Shown one piece after another: positions 53,248-59,834 of a stretch of 64,000 bases of DNA. The stretch covers positions 186,001 through 250,000 of the forward strand of contig JADIZR010000022.1 of assembly GCA_016704655.1 (NCBI GenBank). The letters are read 5' to 3'. A model generated the notes under the pieces. That model did not search any database. It was not told the DNA's origin and worked only from the letters and a program-made list of their open reading frames with translations. Each line of letters begins with the position of its first letter. The first letter of the stretch is position 1. Source of the stretch: Pseudomonadota bacterium (GTDB lineage: Bacteria; Pseudomonadota; Gammaproteobacteria; Steroidobacterales; Steroidobacteraceae). The position numbers were made by a program, and so were the translations under genes.

Positions 53248-53300
53248 CCCTTCCTACCTTCCTTCCTACCCTTCCTCCCTTCTTCCCTTCCCCTTCCCCC
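53248..53300 (-). repeat. Inverted polypurine array directly after the spoT stop
   Basis: Read on the minus strand from the base after the spoT stop: irregular GGAAGGGGAAGGG units, about 53 bp. It faces the 53129-53226 array across about 20 bp, so transcripts could form a long purine/pyrimidine stem. Confidence 0.85.
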
Positions 53301-55460
53301 CTACGCCAGCGCCCGCGCGACCTTCAACACCTCCGGCATGCCGCGCACCGCCCGGATCACGCTCGCGAGCTGCTTCCGGTCGTGCACCAGCAGCTCGAAG
53401 ATCAGCGTCGACGTGTCGGTGTCGCGTTCCACCACCGAGACGCGATCGATGTTGGTCTGCGTGCGCGCGATGGCGGACGCGACCGACGCCAGCACGCCCA
53501 TGCGGTTGGTGACGTCGGCACGGATCTCGACGTGGAACAGGCTGTCGGGGTCGGGCGGTCCCCACGCGACCGGAATCCATTTCTCGGGCTGCTTGCGGAA
53601 CGAGGCGAGGTTGCCGCAGGCCTCGCGATGGATCACGACGCCGCGACCGGTAGAGAGGCTCGCCAGGATCGGGTCGTTCGGAATCGGGAAGCAGCAGCGC
53701 GCGTACGACACGAGCAGGCCTTCCGTGCCGGCAATGGCGAGCGGACCGGCAACGGCGTCGACCACGCCCTCCGAGTCTGCGGGCAGCAGCCGGCGCGCGA
53801 TGAAGGGCGCGACGCGTTCGCCGAGGCCGATCTTCTCGAACAGTTCGTCAGGCGTGCGCAGGCCGAGTTCGACGACGACCGCGTTCACCGACTCCGCCGG
53901 AATCTTGCGCAGCGTCAGCGAGAATTCCTCGAGCGACTGGTTGAGCAGGCGCTTGCCGAGGTCGATGGCTTCGCTGCGCTTGAGGTTCTTCAGGTACTGC
54001 CGGATCGACGCGCGCGCCTTCGCGGTGACGACGAAGTTGACCCACGCGGGGTTCGGCGTGGCGCCCTTCGCCGTGATGATCTCGACGGTCTGGCCGTTGC
54101 GCAGCGGCGTGCGCAGCGGCACCAGGCGGCGGTCGACCTTGGCCGCGACGCAGCGGTTGCCGACGTCGGTGTGCACGGCGTAGGCGAAATCGACGCAGGT
54201 CGAGTTGCGCGGCAGGCGGCGGATCTCGCCCTTCGGCGTGAACACGTACACCTTGTCCGGGAACAGGTCGACCCGCACGCTCTCGAGGAATTCCTCGGGG
54301 TTGCCGCCCTGCTGGATTTCGACCAGCTGCTGCAGCCACTCGCGCGCGCGATCGCCCTGGACGCCGGTCTGCGTGCCGCCGCCGTCCTTGTACTGCCAGT
54401 GCGCGGCGATGCCGGACTCGGCGATGCGGTGCATGTCCGCGGTGCGGATCTGCACTTCGATCGGCGTGCCGTTCGGTCCGAACAGCGTGGTGTGCAGCGA
54501 CTGGTAGCCGTTGACGCGCGGGATCGCGATGTAGTCCTTGAACCGGCCCGGCATCGGCTTGAACACCGAATGCACGACGCCGAGCGTGCGGTAGCAGGTG
54601 TCCGGCTTGTCGACGATCAGGCGGAACCCGTACACGTCGACGATCTCGTTCAGCGAGACCTTCTTGCGCCGCATCTTCTCGTAGATGCTGTGCACGTCCT
54701 TCTCGCGCCCTTCGATCGTCGCCGGGATCTGCGCCTGGTCCAGCGCTTCCTTGAGCGACGCGGCGATGCGGCCGACGAACTGCTTGTGGTTGCCGCGCGC
54801 GGCCTTCACCGCGGACTCGATCACCTTGTAGCGCTTCGGGTACAACGCGCGGAAGCCGAGGTCCTCGAGCTCGCGCTTGATCGAATGCATGCCGAGACGG
54901 TTCGCGATCGGGGCGTAGATCTCGAGCGTCTCGCGCGCGATCGTGCGGCGCTTGGCCGGCGGCATCGCGCCCAGCGTGCGCATGTTGTGGGTGCGGTCGG
55001 CGAGCTTGACCATGATCACGCGGATGTCGCGCACCATGGCGAGCAGCATCTTGCGGAAGCTCTCCGCCTGCGCCTCGGCGCGGCTTCTGAACTGGATCTG
55101 GTCGAGCTTGCTGACGCCGTCGACGAGCTCCGCCACGTCGCTGCCGAAGCGCGCGGTGATCTCGTCCTTGGTGTTGGGCGTGTCCTCCATGACGTCGTGG
55201 AGGATCGCGGCCATCATCGTCTGTGCGTCGAGTTTGAGGTCGGCGAGCAGGTCGGCGACGGCGACCGGATGCGTGATGTAGGGCTCGCCCGAACGGCGCC
55301 GCTGCCCGTCATGGGCGTGGAAGGCGAAGTCGTACGCTTCCTGGACCAGCTCGACCTGGTCGGGCGGCAGGTAGGCTTCCAGCTTCGCAATGAGCTGGTT
55401 GATGCCGATGGAGCGTCTTCCGTAAGGCAGCAGGCTGCGCAGGGAAGACGTGACGTCCAT
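53301..55460 (-). CDS. spoT: Bifunctional (p)ppGpp synthase/hydrolase SpoT
   Basis: 719 residues. Hydrolase HD domain: HAHDGQRRRSGEPYITHPVA, ILHDVMEDT and RLADRTHNMRT-type motif (VKLADRTHNMRTL). Synthetase domain has GREKDVHSIYEKMRRK, with the RxKD motif of bifunctional enzymes, and GYQSLHTTLFGP. TGS (VYVFTPKGEIRRLP) and C-terminal ACT domains follow, with a CCxP zinc-finger-like ARCCFPIPND. All catalytic residues are present. It follows rpoZ by 21 nt. Its downstream neighbour in relatives, ridA, is displaced about 2 kb by inserted modules. Confidence 0.97.
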   Translation of the reverse strand: MDVTSSLRSLLPYGRRSIGINQLIAKLEAYLPPDQVELVQEAYDFAFHAHDGQRRRSGEPYITHPVAVADLLADLKLDAQTMMAAILHDVMEDTPNTKDEITARFGSDVAELVDGVSKLDQIQFRSRAEAQAESFRKMLLAMVRDIRVIMVKLADRTHNMRTLGAMPPAKRRTIARETLEIYAPIANRLGMHSIKRELEDLGFRALYPKRYKVIESAVKAARGNHKQFVGRIAASLKEALDQAQIPATIEGREKDVHSIYEKMRRKKVSLNEIVDVYGFRLIVDKPDTCYRTLGVVHSVFKPMPGRFKDYIAIPRVNGYQSLHTTLFGPNGTPIEVQIRTADMHRIAESGIAAHWQYKDGGGTQTGVQGDRAREWLQQLVEIQQGGNPEEFLESVRVDLFPDKVYVFTPKGEIRRLPRNSTCVDFAYAVHTDVGNRCVAAKVDRRLVPLRTPLRNGQTVEIITAKGATPNPAWVNFVVTAKARASIRQYLKNLKRSEAIDLGKRLLNQSLEEFSLTLRKIPAESVNAVVVELGLRTPDELFEKIGLGERVAPFIARRLLPADSEGVVDAVAGPLAIAGTEGLLVSYARCCFPIPNDPILASLSTGRGVVIHREACGNLASFRKQPEKWIPVAWGPPDPDSLFHVEIRADVTNRMGVLASVASAIARTQTNIDRVSVVERDTDTSTLIFELLVHDRKQLASVIRAVRGMPEVLKVARALA

Positions 55461-55481
55461 GGGCGTGCGGTCGGGGCGGGG

Positions 55482-55769
55482 CTAGTCTCCCAGCCCGATC
55501 TGCGGTGCGCGGAACTCACCCATGAATTCCGGTTCCGGCATCAGCTCCTGCGGCGGAGAAGGCGGCATTTCCGGTTCTTCGAGGATTTCCACGCCCACGT
55601 GGCCGGCTGCGATCTCGCGCAGGGCTAGCACCGTCGGCTTGTCGTTTTCCCATTCGAGCGTCGCCTCGGCGCCGTTCGCCAGCTTGCGCGCGCGGCGGGA
55701 GGCCACGAGCACGAGTTCGAACAGGTTCGGGACGTTCTTCAGGCTGTCTTCGACGGTGATGCGGGCCAT
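55482..55769 (-). CDS. rpoZ: DNA-directed RNA polymerase omega subunit
   Basis: 95 residues. MARITVEDSLKNVPNLFELV, then LVASRRARKLANGAEATLEW, NDKPTVLALREIAAGHV: the omega fold, with a proline/glutamate-rich tail. The leader upstream has no Shine-Dalgarno sequence. It is separated from gmk by about 2.7 kb of toxin-antitoxin modules and two arrays, so its usual gmk-driven expression is probably altered. Confidence 0.96.
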   Translation of the reverse strand: MARITVEDSLKNVPNLFELVLVASRRARKLANGAEATLEWENDKPTVLALREIAAGHVGVEILEEPEMPPSPPQELMPEPEFMGEFRAPQIGLGD

Positions 55770-55816
55770 TTTTGCTGGGAAACGGTTGGGGGAAAGGGGC
55801 GAAAGCTTAACAGGAC

Positions 55817-55905
55817 GGAGGAAGGGGAGGAAGGGAGGAAGGGAGGAAGGGAGGAAGGAGGAAGCGAAAGCCATGGGGGGGGGGGGAGGAAGGGGGGGGG
55901 GAAGC
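55817..55905 (+). repeat. Polypurine array between the GNAT toxin and rpoZ
   Basis: Part one (55817-55866): GGAGGAAGGGGA then 8-bp GGAAGGGA units. A short GCGAAAGCCAT spacer follows. Part two (55875-55905): G12, AGGAA, G10, AAG. It ends 4 nt from the GNAT stop. It marks the junction between the inserted TacAT module and rpoZ. Confidence 0.93.
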
Positions 55906-55909
55906 ACGG

Positions 55910-56464
55910 CTACGCAAACAGGTCCGCGATTGTCTTTATGGGCAAAAAGAGGCGCAGAGGCTGGCTCGGCAGCGGTATGAAATCGTAGTGCCCGTAGAAG
56001 CCAGCGGCTTGCTCGTCTTTGGCATCGACGAAAAGCGCAAACAAACCCAATGACTTGGATTGATCCAGCGATCGTTGCATCGCGTCCAGCAGCAAGTACT
56101 CTCCCAGCCCCTGGCCCTTGTACTTCTCTGATACGGCCAACCTGCCAAGAATCGCCGCGGGAATCAGCGGGTATCGCGGGAGTTTCCCGGCGACTTCGGG
56201 CGGCAGAGCGCCAGGACTGACCGAGTAGGCCGCTAAAGTGTAGTAGCCGGCGATCTCCCGGCGGTCCGTGCGCGCCGGAAGGATCCAACATACCGATGTC
56301 TTTCGTTCCTGGTCCTGTCGTGCCCGCTCGCGCAAATACCGGTCAAGTTCCTGGCGCCCACAAGAGAAAACCCCACGGTCGTGTGCTGGACCGAGGGGTT
56401 CTGTTGCCATCGGGGACCGCGGCTGCTGCGACACGCTCAGCAGAATGCTCGTCAGTCGCTTCAC
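55910..56464 (-). CDS. TacT-like GNAT acetyltransferase toxin
   Basis: GNAT-fold protein of the TacT class, whose known members acetylate charged tRNA to stop translation. HDRGVFSCGRQELDRYLRER at the N-terminal part, REIAGYYTLAAYSVSP, acetyl-CoA loop GRLAVSEKYKGQGLGEYLL, and AAGFYGHYDFIPLP near the end with the conserved tyrosine. 184 residues. Overlaps the DUF1778 antitoxin by 4 nt, as in tacAT pairs. Activity is inferred from family. Confidence 0.88.
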   Translation of the reverse strand: MKRLTSILLSVSQQPRSPMATEPLGPAHDRGVFSCGRQELDRYLRERARQDQERKTSVCWILPARTDRREIAGYYTLAAYSVSPGALPPEVAGKLPRYPLIPAAILGRLAVSEKYKGQGLGEYLLLDAMQRSLDQSKSLGLFALFVDAKDEQAAGFYGHYDFIPLPSQPLRLFLPIKTIADLFA

Positions 56465-56727
56465 GATAGCGCCGCGCAGCTTCGCGCAACCTGGCGCCAG
56501 GGCGTCGGCGGGTTCAGCATCGCACTGACAAATGCTTCACGATCCCGCGGGTCGACCAGTGTCAGGTGCTCCAGGCGCTCGATGGTCTGCAGGGCCACCT
56601 CATGTGCACTGCCCATTACAAAGTCAGTGAGCTTGCGACCCGTAAGTTTTGCGGCCCGCTCGAGCGTTCTTTTCTCTTCGGGCCGGATGCGTGCAGCAAA
56701 TCGCTCAAGTTTTGCCGTGGTAGCCAT
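56461..56727 (-). CDS. TacA-like DUF1778 antitoxin
   Basis: 88-residue ribbon-helix-helix antitoxin: RFAARIRPEEKRTLERAAKL, then TDFVMGSAHEVALQTIERLE and a toxin-binding tail ending in LVDPRDREAFVSAMLNPP. ATG 56727 chosen over GTG 56748 because GGAG lies 6 nt upstream. A 27-bp perfect palindrome lies 38 nt upstream. Confidence 0.9.
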   Translation of the reverse strand: MATTAKLERFAARIRPEEKRTLERAAKLTGRKLTDFVMGSAHEVALQTIERLEHLTLVDPRDREAFVSAMLNPPTPWRQVARSCAALS

Positions 56728-56765
56728 GGGTGTCTCCGGAACCTGCACTTGCGTTTACCGTCACC

Positions 56766-56792
56766 AAATGTACGTCAAATTGACGTACATTT
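56766..56792. promoter_or_regulatory. 27-bp palindromic operator of the TacA/TacT pair
   Basis: AAATGTACGTCAA, one A, TTGACGTACATTT: 13-bp perfect arms around one base. The right arm includes TTGACG, a possible -35 box on the minus strand. It lies between the Fic stop (56801) and the antitoxin start (56727). Binding by the antitoxin is an inference from family behaviour. Confidence 0.8.
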
Positions 56793-56800
56793 CAATCCCG

Positions 56801-58270
56801 TCATGATAGAGTCAGCTTGCCCTGCGTCGGATGTTTCAGTGCCTGTGATGCCTCGAGCGCCGACAGCATTCGCGCCTCGCTCGAGCAGTCCAGCCATTGG
56901 CTGAACATGGCGGCCCGGTTCAGCATGACCAGATAGGGCTCGATTCGCGGGAACGGCGGCTCGTCGGTCGGGCTGTGGCTCAGTGCGTGCAGTGCGCTGA
57001 AATAGTCGTCGCGGTACACAGTCGGGATGATCAGCCGGACCAGCTTCGCCGTGGACAGCGCCAGGTTCATCATCAACCGCGCGGTGCGGCCGTTGCCATC
57101 GCTGAAGGGATGCACCTCGGCGACCACGAATAGGGCGAGCGCCGCCCGGACCGCGGGGTCGCTGGTGGAGGCAATTACCTCATAACCCTTGTCCAGAGTG
57201 CCCTGGACCAGCTCCGGCGCGACAAAGTACGTGTCGCCGAATCGGTTGGCCTTCTGCTTCCATTCCCCGGGTGCCTTGCTGGCGCGAGCGAATATCACCT
57301 GGCGATTCCAGGCCACGAGCTGAGCCTTGAATTCCGCGGCACTGGTCGGGAACGCCAGCGCTCCCGAGTCCATGATGGCATCGAAGGTGCCGCGGATGTC
57401 GTGCGAATCGTCCTCGCGGTACGCAATCGTCCGGTTCTCGAGCACAACTTCGCGGGCCTCGTCGATCTCGAACTCCGTGCCCTCGATGTAATTTGAGAAA
57501 TAGCTTTCGACGAAGGCCACCAGTCGCGGGTCATCTCCCGTTCGCGCAACCGGGATCACGGGCGGGGTGGTGGTCAACCGCGTGGCAAGGCCCTGAAACA
57601 GGTCGACTCGCGTCGCGTCGTACGGTGCGCCGTGAGCTCGGGCGCGGCCCAGCGGATGCTCGAGCGCCGCCGCGCGGGTACCGAGCAAGGCGCCGATGAT
57701 CGCGTCCAGGCGCGAGGCCTCGCGTTCGAGGCTGAGGCCAGCGGCGATGCGCCTCGCGTCATCGCGGACTCTGTTCAAGGCATCGGCGCCGCCAATCGCG
57801 ACAATGCGCTCGAGCCGTGCTTCGACCGCCGCCTGTCCCAGCGTGCGCCGCGATCCTGGCGCCCCGCGCGACGTCGACAGGTTCTCGAGGAATGCCCTGG
57901 GTTCTGAAGCCCGGTAAGTTGGTCCAAACGGCGTGTTGAGCCGAATGTCGCTCGCCAATGGCGCGGTGCCCTTACCGATCCGCAGTGTCACCCCTGGCAA
58001 GGCCAGGCGGCGTCGGTACGGTCCCGTGAGGAACAAGTCCCCGGCGGAACTGAAGCCGGACTCGAGCGCCGATCGATGGCTGACCACTGCGTCGGGGACC
58101 AGGATCGCCACCAGGGACAGGACCTCCCGACGGACGATGGCCTCCGGCGGTGACACGAGGTCATCGGTATAGATTCCCTCGTGCAGGCGACGTAGACGTC
58201 CCACCCTTTGCTGCCGGGCGAGGCGGGGACGGGTGGCGTGGTCAGCCCCTTTAGTAGTGAGCAGTGCCAT
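56801..58270 (-). CDS. Fic-domain protein with an AbiEi-like N-terminal domain
   Basis: 489 residues. Residues 1-120 resemble the AbiEi antitoxin/regulator family: ARQQRVGRLRRLHEGIYTDD winged helix, then VVSHRSALESGFSSAG and YRASEPRAFLENLS. Residues about 230-470 are a Fic domain with the complete active site VHPFSDGNGRTAR (near residue 385) and the alpha-inhibition motif SNYIEG (near 258). It should therefore be an AMP-transferase that can be self-inhibited. A strong promoter with GTCAC boxes lies upstream, suggesting that the N-terminal domain represses its own gene. It is inserted between gmk and rpoZ. Confidence 0.85.
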   Translation of the reverse strand: MALLTTKGADHATRPRLARQQRVGRLRRLHEGIYTDDLVSPPEAIVRREVLSLVAILVPDAVVSHRSALESGFSSAGDLFLTGPYRRRLALPGVTLRIGKGTAPLASDIRLNTPFGPTYRASEPRAFLENLSTSRGAPGSRRTLGQAAVEARLERIVAIGGADALNRVRDDARRIAAGLSLEREASRLDAIIGALLGTRAAALEHPLGRARAHGAPYDATRVDLFQGLATRLTTTPPVIPVARTGDDPRLVAFVESYFSNYIEGTEFEIDEAREVVLENRTIAYREDDSHDIRGTFDAIMDSGALAFPTSAAEFKAQLVAWNRQVIFARASKAPGEWKQKANRFGDTYFVAPELVQGTLDKGYEVIASTSDPAVRAALALFVVAEVHPFSDGNGRTARLMMNLALSTAKLVRLIIPTVYRDDYFSALHALSHSPTDEPPFPRIEPYLVMLNRAAMFSQWLDCSSEARMLSALEASQALKHPTQGKLTLS

Positions 58271-58347
58271 GTCACCAGGATGCGCGGATCTGTTGAATTA
58301 GCCGATCGAATGTCACTATTATAATCTTAAAGGTGACGCTTTGTCAC
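58271..58347 (-). promoter_or_regulatory. Promoter of the Fic gene with four GTCAC/GTGAC boxes
   Basis: On the minus strand, -35 GTGACA (58342-58347), an 18-nt spacer and -10 TATAAT (58318-58323) form a near-consensus promoter. Boxes GTCAC or its complement occur at 58271, 58312, 58333 and 58343; the last two form the inverted repeat GTGAC-GCTTT-GTCAC. The boxes overlap or flank the promoter, as expected for repression. Confidence 0.75.
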
Positions 58348-58369
58348 TAATTTAACCGCAACAACCCTT

Positions 58370-58381
58370 CCGACTAACCCC
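58370..58381 (-). repeat. GGGGTTAGTCGG motif copy 3
   Basis: Minus-strand copy of GGGGTTRGTCGG, preceded by a second GGGGTTA as at 21.3 kb, lying between the Fic promoter and the polypurine array downstream of gmk. Confidence 0.6.
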
Positions 58382-58389
58382 TAACCCCA

Positions 58390-58453
58390 AGGAAGGGGAG
58401 GAAGGGAGGAAGGGAGGAAGGGAGGAAGGGAGGAAGGGAGGAAGGGAGGAAGG
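58390..58453 (+). repeat. Polypurine array between gmk and the Fic gene
   Basis: GGAAGGGGA then seven or so 8-bp GGAAGGGA units. It ends 6 nt from the gmk stop. In the sense of gmk it is pure pyrimidine (CCTTCCTC repeats), the type of unstructured C-rich RNA that Rho prefers. It marks the junction between gmk and the inserted modules. Confidence 0.95.
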
Positions 58454-58459
58454 ACCGAG

Positions 58460-59095
58460 TCAAGCCGTGAGGCCTGCCACCAGCTCCGCCAGCCCTTCCC
58501 GATTCCGCCGCGAAGCGTCGCCCCGGCCATGGACGATCGCGTGCAGGTCGCGCAGTGCCCGCTCGAAGTCGTCGTTGACCACGACGAAGTCGTATTCGGT
58601 CCAGTGCGCGATGTCGGTCGCGGCGTCCCGCAGCCGGCGCTGGATCACGTCCTCCGCGTCGGTGCCGCGGCCGCGCAGCCGGCGTTCGAGTTCCTGGCGC
58701 GAAGGCGGCAGGATGAAGATGGAACGGCACTCGGGCAGCGCACGGCGGATCTGCTGCGCCCCCTGCCAGTCGATTTCCAGGATCAGGTCCTGGCCGCCGG
58801 CGAGCGACGCTTCCACCTGGCTGCGGGCCGTGCCGTAAAAGTTGTCGAAGACCCGCGCGTGCTCGAGAAATTCGCCACGCCCGACCATCGCTGCGAACTC
58901 GTCCTTTGAGACAAAGAAGTAGTCGCGACCGTGGGACTCGGTCGGTCGCTGCGGGCGCGTCGTATAAGAGATAGAGAACCGCAGGCTGGGCTCGCGCTCC
59001 ATCAAGGCACGCACGAGCGAGGTCTTGCCGGCGCCGGACGGTGCGGCGATGACGAAGAGACGGCCGCGGCGGGCGGCTGAGTGCGGGGAGGTCAT
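58460..59095 (-). CDS. gmk: Guanylate kinase
   Basis: Phosphorylates GMP to GDP. P-loop IAAPSGAGKTSLVRAL at residues 16-31, SYTTRPQRPTESHGRDYFFV, EFLEHARVFDNFYGT and LILEIDWQGAQQIR. 211 residues, complete. In related bacteria it is followed directly by rpoZ and spoT; here they are separated by Fic and TacAT modules. Confidence 0.97.
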   Translation of the reverse strand: MTSPHSAARRGRLFVIAAPSGAGKTSLVRALMEREPSLRFSISYTTRPQRPTESHGRDYFFVSKDEFAAMVGRGEFLEHARVFDNFYGTARSQVEASLAGGQDLILEIDWQGAQQIRRALPECRSIFILPPSRQELERRLRGRGTDAEDVIQRRLRDAATDIAHWTEYDFVVVNDDFERALRDLHAIVHGRGDASRRNREGLAELVAGLTA

Positions 59096-59124
59096 GCCCG
59101 ATTGTAGCGTTGCGGTGGTCGCGG

Positions 59125-59168
59125 AAGAGTCAGCTTGCCCGGCGTCGGCTGCTTCAGCGCCTGTAAGG
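59125..59168 (-). pseudogene. Remnant of a second Fic-gene 3' end
   Basis: On the minus strand this short stretch reads SLQALKQPTPGKLTLPR, matching the C-terminus of the complete Fic protein (SQALKHPTQGKLTLS) in both residues and bases. It sits between the gmk start and the CopG/ParE pair and has no intact upstream part. It indicates that another Fic copy once lay here and was replaced or deleted. Confidence 0.65.
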
Positions 59169-59179
59169 ACATCACTCTG

Positions 59180-59191
59180 CCGACCAACCCC
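59180..59191 (-). repeat. GGGGTTGGTCGG motif copy 4
   Basis: Minus-strand copy of GGGGTTRGTCGG, 12 nt from the Fic remnant. The complete Fic gene also has a copy near its upstream end, so the motif may belong to the module boundary. Confidence 0.55.
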
Positions 59192-59247
59192 AGACCCTTT
59201 CGAGCCGAGTCGGACGGTTGTGCCGCTTCAGTGACAGGGATATGCTA

Positions 59248-59264
59248 TTAATCAGATTGATTAA
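59248..59264. promoter_or_regulatory. Palindromic operator candidate upstream of CopG/ParE
   Basis: TTAATCA-GAT-TGATTAA: perfect 7-bp arms with a 3-nt spacer, 15 nt upstream of the CopG ATG, AT-rich in a GC-rich background. Confidence 0.65.
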
Positions 59265-59278
59265 GAGTGACTGACATC

Positions 59279-59551
59279 ATGGCAACCCGAGTCGTCACGG
59301 CACACCTGCCGCAGGAACTGGCCGAGAAGCTGGACGGGTTGGCGGACCAACTCGACCGGCCACGCGGATGGCTGGTCAAGGAAGCGGTCGAGGCGTACGT
59401 CGGCCTGGCCGAGGAACGGCGGCGCGAAACGCTCGCGGCGCTCGAGGAAGTGGATTCCGGTCGAGTCGTAGAACATGCCGAGGTGGAGGCATGGGCGGCC
59501 GGCCTTGGCCGAGTGAAGAAGCCCAAGCCACGCAGCAAGCGCGCGGTTTGA
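59279..59551 (+). CDS. CopG/ribbon-helix-helix antitoxin (ParD-like)
   Basis: 90 residues: beta strand VVTAHLPQELAEKLDGLADQ, then LDRPRGWLVKEAVEAYVGLA, a ribbon-helix-helix DNA-binding fold. The C-terminal tail is acidic then basic. ATG 59279 is preferred; GTG 59267 is in frame but overlaps the operator region. The toxin gene follows after 4 nt. Confidence 0.88.
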   Translation: MATRVVTAHLPQELAEKLDGLADQLDRPRGWLVKEAVEAYVGLAEERRRETLAALEEVDSGRVVEHAEVEAWAAGLGRVKKPKPRSKRAV

Positions 59552-59555
59552 AGCC

Positions 59556-59834
59556 GTGGCGCTGCGTTGGGCGCAGGCGGCTTATGCCGACCTGCGGCGA
59601 ATCCACGAATTCCTGGAACCCGTCAACGCGGTAGCGGCTGCGCGCGTCGTGCGTGCGGTTGCAAGCAGGGTGCGACGTATTCCTGCCCAACCGCGGCTGG
59701 GCGAGAAGCTCACTGGCTTTGGCGAACGCGACGTGCGCCGCGTACTCGTGCAGCGGTACGAAGTGCGTTACGAAATTGTCGAATCGGATATCTACGTCCT
59801 GCGGGTCTTCCATGCCCGTGAGGATCGCCCGTAA
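59556..59834 (+). CDS. RelE/ParE-family toxin
   Basis: 92 residues starting at GTG 59556: LRWAQAAYADLRRIHEFLEP, then RVRRIPAQPRLGEKLTGFGE, VRRVLVQRYEVRYEIVESDI and LRVFHAREDRP, the ParE fold with its C-terminal HxREDRP-like ending. ParE toxins poison DNA gyrase and RelE toxins cleave mRNA; the subfamily resembles ParE. Partner of the CopG antitoxin just upstream. Confidence 0.9.
   Translation: MALRWAQAAYADLRRIHEFLEPVNAVAAARVVRAVASRVRRIPAQPRLGEKLTGFGERDVRRVLVQRYEVRYEIVESDIYVLRVFHAREDRP

Noticed and set aside
52621..58453. Arrays as a CRISPR
   Set aside because: Units are 8-9 bp, purine-only and without unique spacers; no cas genes are present.
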